From assembly GCA_963702445.1 (NCBI GenBank), contig CAVPCZ010000009.1:682001-746000 (forward strand): a DNA stretch of 64,000 nt. Reading direction: 5' to 3'. Origin of the DNA: CAVPCZ01 sp963702445 (GTDB lineage Bacteria; Bacteroidota; Ignavibacteria; UBA10030; UBA6906). A program made the position numbers and the translations under genes. The notes below the pieces were generated by a model that made no database searches, was not told the DNA's origin, and worked only from the letters and a program-made list of their open reading frames with translations. Numbering within the stretch: the stretch's first letter is position 1; every line of letters begins with the position of its first letter. Below are positions 1 to 9,240 of this stretch, in pieces.

Positions 1-373
1 CCTCTCCGGCGTTCGACAGTTTACCGAGGGCCTCCTCGAAATGCAGGTACTCGTGGCGGGGCCAGTCATGCGTCTCCACATCCCGGACGGATTCTGTGCC
101 CGCAAGCGGTCCAGGTTCGCCCAAAGAGCGTTTGTGCTTCCATGCATCGAAGAGGCCTTTTCCTTCCGGATGCCGGTATGTGGTTTCCATGTCCTGGGGG
201 GTGATCCACCGTAAGTCGCTTCCCAGGATGCGGTGAAGATCTTCGAGCGTAGATGTGCCGAAATAGGCGTGGTAGATCGGGAGGGTATCAGGGTGTGGAT
301 TGCCCAGCCAGAAGCCATGTCGGTCGGCAGGTTGGCGGGCGATGATCCTCCGTATTCTTTCGCGGCTGGTCAT
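1..373 (-). CDS. Uroporphyrinogen decarboxylase (URO-D) family protein, N-terminal part
   Basis: An open frame starts with ATG at 373 and runs off the left edge, giving about 124 residues. It opens with TSRERIRRIIARQPADRHGF and continues with a GxSTLEDLHRILGSDLRW-like segment, which resembles the start of URO-D family proteins related to MtaA/CmuA and uncharacterised sugar-associated paralogues rather than heme-pathway HemE. The catalytic barrel lies outside the window, so the reaction cannot be stated. It is transcribed away from the efflux operon. Members of this subfamily often sit near carbohydrate-degradation genes in FCB-group genomes, and mannan-type hydrolases occur nearby here, but that link is inference. 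The upstream Shine-Dalgarno is weak. Confidence 0.6.
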   Translation of the reverse strand, partial: MTSRERIRRIIARQPADRHGFWLGNPHPDTLPIYHAYFGTSTLEDLHRILGSDLRWITPQDMETTYRHPEGKGLFDAWKHKRSLGEPGPLAGTESVRDVETHDWPRHEYLHFEEALGKLSNAGE

Positions 374-507
374 TTTCTGGGGTACGGATGCCTGGCTTTC
401 CTGTATTGTGTGGCCGGCATCCCTCTTTCGCGTGGAAAATCGCGGTGCTATCGAGAAAAGACTACCGGTCAATGTAGGCAGCAGCCACGGAAAGTGCAAG
501 TGCGGCC

Positions 508-552
508 TGTGAGTCTCAGGGTGAAGTGCCGCCTGTGTCACAGGTGACACGT
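508..552. repeat. Dispersed intergenic repeat, copy A
   Basis: The core TGAGTCTCAGGGTGA lies at 510-524. It is followed at 535-550 by a dyad of 7-bp arms, GTGTCAC and GTGACAC, around a central AG. The same core occurs at 26122 and 47445, and a related perfect palindrome at 24583. Confidence 0.55.
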
Positions 553-573
553 GCCTCTTTGTCCCCGTTTTCG

Positions 574-581
574 TATATTTC
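574..581 (+). promoter_or_regulatory. Putative -7 promoter box (TATATTTC) for the efflux operon
   Basis: TATATTTC is one base from the Bacteroidota -7 consensus TAnnTTTG. Its context TCGTATATTT (571-580) is identical to that in front of the EamA gene at 44534-44543. It would give a leader of roughly 110 nt before the ATG at 700. No convincing -33 TTTG lies at the normal spacing, so this is tentative. Confidence 0.35.
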
Positions 582-699
582 AATGATAACCTGAACCAAA
601 TCACCCCCTGTGAAGCTAAACTCTTTGCCCGCCAGGGTGTCTAATAGTAGATGAACAGCGGCATTTCCCGTAATCCCTAAACCTGTTTCACAAGGATTC

Positions 700-2217
700 A
701 TGATGAAAAAACGAATTGTCATCCCCGTCTCACTGCTTGTGATCGCGAGCGCCCTCTTTGTCGTTTTCTCCCGCGGCAATAGCAAGAAGTACGAATTCCG
801 GTTCGACAAGGTCACTGAGGGCGACATCACGATGTACGTGACAGCTACCGGCACAATCAATGCCGTGACCACCGTAGAAGTGGGAACGCAGGTTTCAGGT
901 ATCATCATGAAACTGTATGCCGATTTCAATTCGATCGTGAAGGAAGGGGAGTTGATCGCACAGATCGATCCGACCTTTCTCCAGCAGGCGGTAAAAGACG
1001 CTTCGGCCAGCCTCGAACGGGCACAGGCGCAGTACGCCGACGCAAAACGGATCCTCGAGCGGACAAAATCCCTCTTCGAAAAAGACCTCGAATCCCAGAT
1101 GAACTACGATGCTGCGACCACCCAGTTCGAAACAAACTCCGCAGCGCTGAAACAGGCAACGGCATCCCTCGACCGCGCAAAAATCAATCTTGCCTATGCA
1201 ACCATTTTCGCGCCGATCAGCGGTGTGGTGATTGACCGGAAGGTGAATGTCGGGCAGACGGTGGCTGCGAGTTTTTCTTCGCCCACGTTGTACACTATTG
1301 CCAACGACCTCCACAAAATGCAGGTTCAGGCCACGATCGATGAATCCGACATCGGCAAGATCAACCTGGGGCAGGAGGCGAACTTCACCGTCGATGCCTA
1401 CGCGGACGATCAATTCACAGGCACGGTCTCGCAGATCCGGCTTGCCCCGGTTTCCATCCAGAATGTGGTGAACTATACCGTGATCATCGACGTCAACAAC
1501 GATCAGTTGAGACTTATGCCGGGCATGACCGCAAACGTGAAGATCCTTGTGGGCAGCAGCCCGGGTGTCATGCGCGTCCCGAACATGGCCCTGCGATTCC
1601 AGCCGCCGGCCGATCTGGTGGACAGCGTCAAAGTGAAGGAGTTGGGAGAGGCAGGATTCGGGATGGGGGGAGGCAGGGGCCCCGGAATGGGTTCGCGGGA
1701 ATTCGGCATGGGACACGGCGGAGACACCACCGGCACCGCCGAACGCCGTGCCAGACGACAGGCGCTCCGGGATTCCATTCAGGCAGCGCATGGCGGGAAG
1801 CTGAGCGACGAGGAATTGATGGGTGAAATGCGCAAGGTGTTTGAACGTATGCGCCGAGCAGAGGAACAGCGTGTACAGGCACCCCCGCAAGCCAGTCTTC
1901 CTTCGCGTCGTGCCCAGCAATCACGCTTCGGGATTCAGAATGTGTTTCCCGAGTACCAGAAGGCGGCGACACCGCCGGTGCAGCGGAATGAACGCGGCAG
2001 GGTGTGGCTGATGAACAGCAGCGGCAAACTCGAGCCGGTGCCGGTCAGGACAGGGCTCTCTGACGGACGGTACACCGAGGTCAAATCCCAGACGCTGAAA
2101 GTGGGTGATCAAATAGTCCTGGGTGCATCGTCGACGGCCGAAGTCGCTTCCGGAACCTCCGCAAACCCGCTGGCCCCCTCGCAACCCCCCCGGATGGGAG
2201 GAGGGGATAGACATTGA
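700..2217 (+). CDS. Periplasmic adaptor (membrane fusion) subunit of a MacAB-type efflux system
   Basis: This 505-residue HlyD/MacA-family adaptor would bridge an inner-membrane ABC transporter and an outer-membrane channel. An N-terminal signal-anchor (about residues 4-24) is followed by the barrel-sandwich half-motif (GTQVSGIIMKLYADFNSIVK), a long alpha-hairpin (about 105-165) and the second half-motif (IFAPISGVVIDRKVNVGQ). The beta-barrel region follows. From about residue 300 to 430 there is an unusual insert rich in Gly, Met and Arg with a charged helix, after which the normal C-terminal domain resumes (RVWLMNSSGKLEPVPVRTG). AAGGA precedes the ATG. The stop overlaps the TTG start of the ATPase gene, so the operon is tightly coupled. 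No TolC-like gene is present. The substrate is unknown. Confidence 0.88.
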   Translation: MMKKRIVIPVSLLVIASALFVVFSRGNSKKYEFRFDKVTEGDITMYVTATGTINAVTTVEVGTQVSGIIMKLYADFNSIVKEGELIAQIDPTFLQQAVKDASASLERAQAQYADAKRILERTKSLFEKDLESQMNYDAATTQFETNSAALKQATASLDRAKINLAYATIFAPISGVVIDRKVNVGQTVAASFSSPTLYTIANDLHKMQVQATIDESDIGKINLGQEANFTVDAYADDQFTGTVSQIRLAPVSIQNVVNYTVIIDVNNDQLRLMPGMTANVKILVGSSPGVMRVPNMALRFQPPADLVDSVKVKELGEAGFGMGGGRGPGMGSREFGMGHGGDTTGTAERRARRQALRDSIQAAHGGKLSDEELMGEMRKVFERMRRAEEQRVQAPPQASLPSRRAQQSRFGIQNVFPEYQKAATPPVQRNERGRVWLMNSSGKLEPVPVRTGLSDGRYTEVKSQTLKVGDQIVLGASSTAEVASGTSANPLAPSQPPRMGGGDRH

Positions 2218-3002
2218 GCACACCGTCTGCCAGCGCTTCGCCGGGTTCAGACGGAGCACTGATACATATCGATCACCTGACCAAAGTCTACCCGCTCGGG
2301 GAGATGGAGGTGCACGCCCTGCGCGGTGTGTCGGCGGAGATCAAGAACGGAGAGTTCCTCGCCATTATGGGAGCATCCGGATCGGGCAAATCGACCTTCA
2401 TGAACATCCTCGGTTGCCTGGACAAACCCACAAAGGGTTCCTATATGCTCGGCGATATCGACGTGAGCAAGCTCTCTCGCGATGAGCTCGCGCATATCCG
2501 GAACGCCAAGATCGGCTTTGTTTTTCAGGGATTTAACCTCCTTTCCCGTACTTCGGCGATAGAAAACGCTGAACTGCCGCTGCTCTATTGCTCGATGTCG
2601 AACAAAGAACGGAAGGAGCGCGCGGTTGCCGCTCTGGAGCGCGTCGGTCTGGGGGATAGGATTCACCACTTTCCGAACCAGCTGTCCGGCGGCCAGCAAC
2701 AGCGCGTGGCCATCGCCCGGGCGCTTGTGAATGATCCGCGCATCGTCCTTGCAGACGAGCCGACCGGGAACCTGGACAGCCGCACAAGTGTGGAAGTGAT
2801 GGGGATTTTTCAGGAACTGAACAACCATGGAATTACCGTGATCCTGGTGACCCACGAACCGGACATCGCACAATTTGCGAAAAGACATATCGTGTTTCGC
2901 GACGGGAAAATCAGGTCGGACAAGCCCAACACTACGCCGCGGGTGGCTGCAGATGTCATGAAGGAAATGCCCGTGATTGATGACGAGGAGGACGCAGCAT
3001 GA
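2214..3002 (+). CDS. ABC transporter ATP-binding protein (MacB/LolD type)
   Basis: This 262-residue ATPase powers the adjacent permease. It has Walker A GASGSGKST, the Q-loop FVFQGFNLL, signature LSGGQQQRV, Walker B RIVLADEPTG and the switch histidine in VILVTHEP, all in the usual MacB/LolD order. The start is TTG at 2214, overlapping the adaptor stop by four bases, with GGGAGGAGGGG just upstream as a strong ribosome binding site. The C-terminal tail of about 35 residues is acidic (DDEEDAA). ATPase and permease are separate genes here, unlike E. coli MacB where they are fused. The adaptor, ATPase and permease evidently form one machine. Confidence 0.93.
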   Translation: MSTPSASASPGSDGALIHIDHLTKVYPLGEMEVHALRGVSAEIKNGEFLAIMGASGSGKSTFMNILGCLDKPTKGSYMLGDIDVSKLSRDELAHIRNAKIGFVFQGFNLLSRTSAIENAELPLLYCSMSNKERKERAVAALERVGLGDRIHHFPNQLSGGQQQRVAIARALVNDPRIVLADEPTGNLDSRTSVEVMGIFQELNNHGITVILVTHEPDIAQFAKRHIVFRDGKIRSDKPNTTPRVAADVMKEMPVIDDEEDAA

Positions 3003-4216
3003 AGATCGTCAATATCGTCCGCTCCGCCTTCCGGGCGCTCAGGCGTAATAAAATGCGGTCGTTCCTGACCATGCTCGGCATCATTATCGGTGTCGGCGCC
3101 GTGATTGCCATGCTGGCCATCGGACAGGGAGCGGAGTACTCCGTCAAAGAGCAAATCTCCTCCCTCGGCACGAACGTGCTGATCGTATTTCCGGGGGCCC
3201 AACAGACCGGCGGATTGAGAATGGGGGCCGGGACCGTGACAACCCTGACGGAAGAAGATGCATCAGCAATTTCCAAGGAGTGCCCTGCGGTGGCGTTTGT
3301 CTCGCCCGGGGCGCGTTCGGGCGGACAGGTGATCTCGGGAAATCTGAACTGGGGAACCAGTATTGAAGGAACAGGGGCCGACTATCTCGAAATCCGCAGC
3401 TGGGTTGTCGAGTACGGAGAGTTCTACTCCGAACAGGACATCAAAGCAGCGGCAAAGGTATGCATTCTGGGGAAGACCGTGGCGGACGCGCTCTTCCCCG
3501 AATCGACGCCTGTCGGACAGAACGTCCGTATCCGCAATGTCCCGTTCAAGGTACTGGGAGTGTTGTCGAAAAAGGGACAGAACGCTATGGGGATGGACCA
3601 GGACGATATTATCCTTGCCCCGTATACCACGGTGTTGCGCCGCCTGTCACATTATCCATATCTGCGGCAAATACTGGTTTCCGCGACAAGCCCCTCCAAT
3701 ATTGGTGCGGCACAAACACAAATTTCTGAACTCCTGCGGATGAGGCACAAGATTGCGCCGTATGACCCTGATGATTTTACCATCCGGAATCAATCCGACC
3801 TTGCCGCGACCGCCACGGCGACAACCGGGATCCTCACGATCCTTCTGGCAAGCATAGCGTCGGTGTCGCTGCTTGTCGGAGGCATCGGCATCATGAATAT
3901 CATGCTGGTCTCCGTAACCGAACGGACCCGGGAAATCGGCATCAGGATGAGTGTGGGCGCGCGTGGCCGTGATATTCTGACTCAGTTTCTTATTGAGGCG
4001 CTTGTGCTCAGCCTGCTGGGAGGAATCATCGGGATCCTGCTCGGAGTCGGCGGTTCGGTGGCAATCTCCAGTTTCGCGAAGTGGCCGACCATCATTACCG
4101 TGTTCTCGATTCTGTTGTCGTTCGGCTTTTCGATAGCGATCGGCATCTTCTTCGGCTTCTACCCCGCGCGCAAGGCCGCACTCCTGAATCCTATCGACGC
4201 GCTGAGATATGAATGA
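2999..4216 (+). CDS. MacB-like ABC transporter permease (FtsX family)
   Basis: This 405-residue permease has the MacB layout: a first membrane helix in the segment MRSFLTMLGIIIGVGAVIAM, a periplasmic MacB_PCD-like domain (about 50-265), then three helices within the C-terminal FtsX domain (ILTILLASIASVSLLVGGIG, the conserved ERTREIGIRMSVGARGRDIL loop, and GIFFGFYPARKAALLNPIDA). The ATG overlaps the ATPase stop. This type of transporter exports macrolides, lipopeptides, peptides or other amphiphiles by mechanotransmission. Substrate specificity cannot be read from the sequence. The gene ends the operon just before a C7G9 stretch. Confidence 0.93.
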   Translation: MKIVNIVRSAFRALRRNKMRSFLTMLGIIIGVGAVIAMLAIGQGAEYSVKEQISSLGTNVLIVFPGAQQTGGLRMGAGTVTTLTEEDASAISKECPAVAFVSPGARSGGQVISGNLNWGTSIEGTGADYLEIRSWVVEYGEFYSEQDIKAAAKVCILGKTVADALFPESTPVGQNVRIRNVPFKVLGVLSKKGQNAMGMDQDDIILAPYTTVLRRLSHYPYLRQILVSATSPSNIGAAQTQISELLRMRHKIAPYDPDDFTIRNQSDLAATATATTGILTILLASIASVSLLVGGIGIMNIMLVSVTERTREIGIRMSVGARGRDILTQFLIEALVLSLLGGIIGILLGVGGSVAISSFAKWPTIITVFSILLSFGFSIAIGIFFGFYPARKAALLNPIDALRYE

Positions 4217-4263
4217 CGCCCCCCCGGGGGGGGGTGATCGAGAGTGTTACCGCCGCCTTGCCG

Positions 4264-5771
4264 CTATCTGAGCACCGTGATCTTCCGCGTCAACGTGTAA
4301 GACTCCCGCCCGGTCGTGAGATCTTCGGCCACCATCCGGCACAGGTACACGCCTGACGCTACCGCCGGGGTCCATCCTGTCACATGGTAGCCTGCCTGCC
4401 GGATTCCGTTCACGAGTTCCTGAACCCTCCGTCCCTGCACATCATAGACAACAATCTGCACATTGCTCTCCTGCGGGATCATAAACTCCACCGTGGTAAA
4501 ACCGTTACAGGGGTTCGGAAAACTCGTCAGCAACGCAAACGCCGCGGCAGGGGTCGCGGGAGCACCCCGCGAGCGAATCCGGATCGATGTCGCGGGCGTA
4601 ACGGGCATAGAGCCCTCGCATGACCTCTTTCGTCCGGTCCTGCTGAACGGGATTCTGATACCACTGCCATGACAATGCCCCGGCATAGCCCGAGGCGTAG
4701 AGAGCCTGGTAGAGCGCGTTGTAGCCGGATGCCAAAAGTGTCGTCCAGAAAGAACTCCGCAACGACCAGGGGCTTCGTAAGCGCCCAATGTCCGAACGGG
4801 TGAAAGAACGGGGAGAGGGCTGTCCCGGCCCAGTCGTAATAGTGGACGGTGTAGAAATCCAGAACCCCCAGCGGATCTCCCCCTGCGGCGATCAGGCGGT
4901 CATCGCGGTAGTAATTCGCCCGACCCGGACCATCGAAAGACCCGAGTATCTCCTCTGCCTGGAGCGCTGCCCCGTAGCGTCCGGCAAACCGGGTCTCGAT
5001 CTCGTGTCGTTCCTCTTGTGTCAGGGCCGTTGAGAGCGTCAGGGGATCTGACGGCTTTGCCACGCCATGTACATCAGTGAGGGAGAGGAAACTCCAGGCG
5101 CCTGTGGTGACCCGGGCTCCGGGGTCCGTGCGATGGATGGCGCCCGCTATCCGGTTCACGAACCGCTGGATGGCTGCCATCGGAACATGATGCGTGAATG
5201 ACCATCCGAACTCGTTGCTCATCCCCTCCGGTTCGTTGCACACCTCCCAGGCAATGATGCCCGGATGTCCTTTGAGAGCATTGATCATCGGCACTAGGGC
5301 GTTGTCGATGTACGCCCTCGTCGCGACGGTGTCTGTGAGCATCATCGCCGCCCTGCCGGTGATCTCCGATCCGTAGGAGATCCGGAGCATGTCGAATGAC
5401 CAGAGGCAAAGGATAAGTCCGATCTTCCGATCGCGGGCGGCATCCAGAATGGTCTTCACATCGGTGATGGCGTCAACGCCCGGGCCGATCACCAGGCCGG
5501 CGCTGTTGAATTCCGGAGTGGCAGCACCATTGGTATGCAGCCAGAGGCGCATGGCGTTTCCCCCGGCGGCGCGAAGCGAGTCGAACATCTCTCTGAACGT
5601 TCCCGGATCTGTGGGGCCCGGTCCGACATCGGCGGCGAAGTTCACCCATGCGACATTGGCGCCGCTCAAAAAGAGCTGCCGGCCGTTGAACGGAATCCGG
5701 GATTGTGCGGTGACACGCGGGTTCCCGGCAAGAACGGGTAAAAGGAGGAGTATCGGTATGAATGAGCGCAT
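4264..5771 (-). CDS. Secreted GH5-like mannanase with T9SS sorting domain, frame broken twice
   Basis: Removing two single-base insertions gives one 501-residue protein: a signal peptide (MRSFIPILLLLPVLAG), a GH5/mannanase-like barrel and a C-terminal sorting domain. Barrel signs are GANVAWVNF, the acid/base Glu in WEVCNEPEG and the likely nucleophile Glu in LVVAEFF. The sorting domain has the SFPNPCNGFTTVEF motif and ends KITVLR. The shifts lie near 4733-4737 (a run of four T on the coding strand) and near 4564-4567 (a run of four G), as expected of homopolymer miscounts. The start at 5771 was chosen for the signal peptide over an upstream Met at 5819. The product should act on mannan-like glycans at the cell surface. 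Convergent with the efflux operon. Confidence 0.75.
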
Positions 5772-5887
5772 GGCAACAGGAAATATATGAAATGTCTCTT
5801 TCAGAATTGCCGTTGTCATCTTTTTTCTGCAACTTCTTCTGTGGTTTCCCCTTTCGTCCCGTCCATTCCCAGACCTGGAGATTTCCT

Positions 5888-7948
5888 ATGAACCGATGCG
5901 CTGTCGTCCTGTTCTCTGCTGCCGTGCTGGCAATGTCCGCTCTTGCCCAACCTGTGACGGGGTTTGACGGAATCTGGGAGTGTCTTCCCGGCCACAGCAC
6001 CGACATCGATCATTTCAGGTCATTCACGCTCACACTCCGCAGAACCGGCACCACCGTCACACTCATACAGACCTGGCGGGCCCGGCTGACAGTCACGGAC
6101 TCCGTCACGCTCACACCGGATGGCGGGGAAATTGACATTCCGGTGGAATCCTGGGTTGTCCCCACAAATGTGTACATGGGGATCCGGATGCCCGAAGGGG
6201 GAAAGCGGCAGGTGTCCGCCCGCTATGAAGACAAGGGCAGGACGATATTTCTGCGGGACAAGTTTACCCTGAGCAGTTCGCAGGGAACCACACCCGTAAC
6301 CGTCGAGCACCGGTACTCACTGACCGACGAGAAGGACATACTGACGTACATCGTCAAACGGTCGAGCCGCAAATCAGGGCCGGAGGTGAAGTACACATTC
6401 AAACGGAAAGGCGCCCGCCAGGCGTACGCCATCCGCCTCAACAATGACTTCACCATTCCCGGCGGCCTCCCGGTGAATGCAATGATGATTTCCCTGCAGG
6501 GACTTGCCAACAAGAATGGCCCGCTCGTCTATTTGCTCTACCCTGATGACTGGCCGTTTACCTACGTGAACTCGGTCTTCGATTTCTACAAGACAAAGCG
6601 TTTCTACACCTTCGCCGAACTCAAGACGCCGGCCGACGCCGTGAAAACACTTGCACGATATGCCAAGGGATATGTCGTATGGGATACATCGGTTCGCACA
6701 TCCCTCATCGTGGCATATACTGTGGCCGGACTCGAGGAAGCGGTTGTTGTCAGCGAGGCCGAGATTCCACTTGTACAGGCGGCAGGCCTCAAGCCGGTCG
6801 AGGATCTCCGCGGCATGTTCAAGGGGATGAACGACATACAAATCTATTCCTGGGCCCACCAGCGTTACTGGGCTCGATGCTCGAGGGAATACATCATCTG
6901 GCTCGGCGGGGAACATGGGACGATGATGAAGCCTGCGGTCGCGGACTGGGGGATCGTGAAGGGTGTGTTCTTCAATGACCTGTCCACGCGCACCACGGAT
7001 ACCGCAGAGTATGCTCTCGCTGACCGCCTGCTTTCAGAAATGAAACCAATGTCGATGGTTATGGGATGGCATTCGTACAAAAAAGACCTCGAAGAAGAAC
7101 ACGTGACACTGACATCCCGGTACGGTCACCGGGTCGAAGGCCTGAATTCGATTCCCAATCTCAGCTTCAGCTCACAGATTCCCACGTCGCCCGGGTTTGT
7201 CTACAGGAACAATCATCACGTGAAACCGGGGGAGAAGATCGTTCCCAAAGAAAAGGTGTATGTCACATGCATTCAAACGGACGGGATGGGGCTCGGTGCA
7301 TGGTTGAAGCCCGGCCGGGGCGAGATACCCTACGCCTGGGAGTGCCTGATGAACTACACCTGGATTGCGCCGGGCATGGCGGAGTATTTCTACTCGACAG
7401 CCACACCGAATGACTATTTGATCGGCTGTCTTTCAGGGCCCGGTTACCTTTACCCGAAGGCCGTGCCGCCCGCCTACCTCGAGAAACTCATAGCGATGGC
7501 ACGCGAACAGATGAAGATCCTGGATCTGAGGGTATTCGAAACGATGGACTGGTCGGAAGGTTCTGAGGTTGAGGGGAACACCGATCTGACAGAAAGCGTA
7601 ATCGATATGTACTACAAGGGGATGCCCGAAGCCATCGGGTTCGTGAACGGCTATGGTGCAGGCTACACCTTCACGGTACGCGACGGCCGACCGTTCGTCT
7701 CGTTTGACTACTACCTTTCCCCGCACAAGCCGGAGGCGGATGCGGTGGCCGATCTGAAGGAGCTGGCGAACCTGAACCCCAAACGCCCGTACTTCCAGCT
7801 TGTGCACGTGCGGGAGTACAGTGACGTGAAGCGCGTGAAGGGGATTCTGGACAAGCTGGGACCGGAGTTCGAGGTGGTGCCGCTGGATGTCTTTCTGACG
7901 ATGGCCGGGAGCAAGCCGACGTTCCGGGAACGGTTCTTGAAGAAGTAG
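5888..7948 (+). CDS. Secreted GxGYxYP-domain protein (putative glycoside hydrolase)
   Basis: The start at 5888 gives 686 residues with a signal peptide (NRCAVVLFSAAVLAMSALAQ). The first 180 residues form a beta-rich domain of lipocalin-like length. The rest matches the GxGYxYP family: NDFTIPGGLPVNAMMISLQG begins its N-terminal region, and the family's namesake motif is seen as GPGYLYP. Members are predicted glycoside hydrolases of polysaccharide utilisation regions, with little biochemical work that I know of. It is divergent from the GH5-like gene, with starts 116 bp apart, which supports a shared glycan role. No sorting domain is present, so it is probably periplasmic. Confidence 0.8.
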   Translation: MNRCAVVLFSAAVLAMSALAQPVTGFDGIWECLPGHSTDIDHFRSFTLTLRRTGTTVTLIQTWRARLTVTDSVTLTPDGGEIDIPVESWVVPTNVYMGIRMPEGGKRQVSARYEDKGRTIFLRDKFTLSSSQGTTPVTVEHRYSLTDEKDILTYIVKRSSRKSGPEVKYTFKRKGARQAYAIRLNNDFTIPGGLPVNAMMISLQGLANKNGPLVYLLYPDDWPFTYVNSVFDFYKTKRFYTFAELKTPADAVKTLARYAKGYVVWDTSVRTSLIVAYTVAGLEEAVVVSEAEIPLVQAAGLKPVEDLRGMFKGMNDIQIYSWAHQRYWARCSREYIIWLGGEHGTMMKPAVADWGIVKGVFFNDLSTRTTDTAEYALADRLLSEMKPMSMVMGWHSYKKDLEEEHVTLTSRYGHRVEGLNSIPNLSFSSQIPTSPGFVYRNNHHVKPGEKIVPKEKVYVTCIQTDGMGLGAWLKPGRGEIPYAWECLMNYTWIAPGMAEYFYSTATPNDYLIGCLSGPGYLYPKAVPPAYLEKLIAMAREQMKILDLRVFETMDWSEGSEVEGNTDLTESVIDMYYKGMPEAIGFVNGYGAGYTFTVRDGRPFVSFDYYLSPHKPEADAVADLKELANLNPKRPYFQLVHVREYSDVKRVKGILDKLGPEFEVVPLDVFLTMAGSKPTFRERFLKK

Positions 7949-8110
7949 CCCGGCCCGGCCTTCGTCAGGGGAGAGCACTCTGCGCGCGCGGATCCCGGCG
8001 AGCGCTCCGAAAAGGACACCTGGGATAAGCCTCGGCCTCGTTGCCGCATGCCGCTGGTAAGTACCCAGCCTGCGCACGAAGGTCGAGGCTTCCTTTTCTA
8101 AACAGAGGGC
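7949..8110. other. Convergent spacer with a large imperfect hairpin
   Basis: The spacer between the GxGYxYP gene and acr3 contains arms near 8022-8037 (AAGCCTCGGCCTCG) and 8078-8093 (CGAAGGTCGAGGCTT) that pair almost fully, enclosing an inner GCTGG/CCAGC stem. CCTTTTC follows on the plus strand. It may be a bidirectional terminator or another structured transcript. Confidence 0.4.
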
Positions 8111-9181
8111 CTAACGGACACCCGCCGGAGCCGGTGCGGTTTGCCCAAAATACTTCCTCTGGAAAAGGAGGGCGACATTCACCAGCCCGATAAGAACCGG
8201 CACTTCCACAAGGGGCCCTATGACTGTCGCGAAGGCCTCACCCGAATTGATGCCGAAAACGGCGACCGCGACGGCAATCGCGAGTTCAAAATTGTTGCTC
8301 GCTGCGGTGAATGAGAGGGTCGCCGTTTTTGCATAATCCGCTCCCAGTTTCCGGCCCATGTAGAAGGAGACAAGAAACATCGCGACAAAATACAGCGTCA
8401 GCGGTATCGCGATCCGGATCACGTCCAGAGGTATCTTGACGATGTACTCGCCCTTCAGAGAGAACATCACGACGATGGTAAAGAGGAGGGCAACAAGAGT
8501 TATCGGGCTTATCCGCGGGATGAACTCCCGTTCATACCACTGCTTTCCCTTCAGCCTCAGGAGAACAAAGCGCGTGAGCATGCCGGCCAGGAAGGGGATT
8601 CCCAGATACACAAAGACGCTCTCGGCGATCTGGCCGATCGTTATTTCCACCTTGAACGATTGCAGGCCGAGCCAGCCGGGGATGACCGTCAGGAAGACGT
8701 AGGCGTAGACCGAGAAGAAGAGGACCTGGAAAATCGAGTTCAGCGCCACCAGCCCGGCGGCGTATTCCGTGTCCCCCTTCGCCAGCTCGTTCCACACGAT
8801 GACCATGGCGATACACCGGGCAAGGCCCATCAGAATCAATCCGGCCATATACGCAGGCTGGTCCTGCAGAAATGTTACCGCCAGGACGAACATCAGGATG
8901 GGCCCGATCAGCCAGTTCTGCACGAGCGACAGGAACAGGACGCGGGTGTTGCGGAACACCTCCCCCAGCTCTTCGTACTTCACCTTGGCCAGGGGTGGAT
9001 ACATCATCAGGATCAGTCCGACGGCGATCGGGATGTTGGTTGTGCCCGACTGAAAATTGCCCCAGAAGCCGACAATGCCGGGGAAGAGAAACCCCCAGAG
9101 TACGCCGATGCCCATGGCGACAAAGATCCAGAGGGTCAGGTAGCGGTCGAGAAAAGAGAGTTTCCGTGCTGTGGCGGGCAT
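8111..9181 (-). CDS. acr3: ACR3-family arsenite efflux permease
   Basis: This 356-residue protein with about ten membrane helices exports arsenite. It carries the ACR3 hallmark cysteine in GLARCIAMVIVWNELA, and NWLIGPILMFVLAVTFL and ALNSIFQVLFFSVYAYVFL are typical ACR3 segments. It is the last gene of the arsR-arsM-arsN2-arsC-acr3 operon, 59 bp after arsC. Regulation is expected through the ArsR dyad at 11308-11333. Length and motifs match ACR3, not ArsB. Confidence 0.93.
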   Translation of the reverse strand: MPATARKLSFLDRYLTLWIFVAMGIGVLWGFLFPGIVGFWGNFQSGTTNIPIAVGLILMMYPPLAKVKYEELGEVFRNTRVLFLSLVQNWLIGPILMFVLAVTFLQDQPAYMAGLILMGLARCIAMVIVWNELAKGDTEYAAGLVALNSIFQVLFFSVYAYVFLTVIPGWLGLQSFKVEITIGQIAESVFVYLGIPFLAGMLTRFVLLRLKGKQWYEREFIPRISPITLVALLFTIVVMFSLKGEYIVKIPLDVIRIAIPLTLYFVAMFLVSFYMGRKLGADYAKTATLSFTAASNNFELAIAVAVAVFGINSGEAFATVIGPLVEVPVLIGLVNVALLFQRKYFGQTAPAPAGVR

Positions 9182-9240
9182 GACATTTCCTTTGGATCGT
9201 TTTTCGGGTGAACCTGAAGACGGATCAGGGCGATACGTTT

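Larger units (their letters stand above)
374..699. other. Intergenic region with a repeat copy, a putative promoter and a possible gene remnant
   Basis: This divergent spacer separates the URO-D gene from the efflux operon. It holds a copy of the TGAGTCTCAGGG repeat with an adjoining GTGTCAC/GTGACAC dyad (508-552) and a TATATTTC box (574-581). On the minus strand, about 516-690 reads open with protein-like composition (segments such as LLLDTLAGKEFSF and LVQVIIEIYENGDK) but runs into the antisense of the adaptor gene, so it may be a fossil. No intact gene is supported. Confidence 0.5.
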
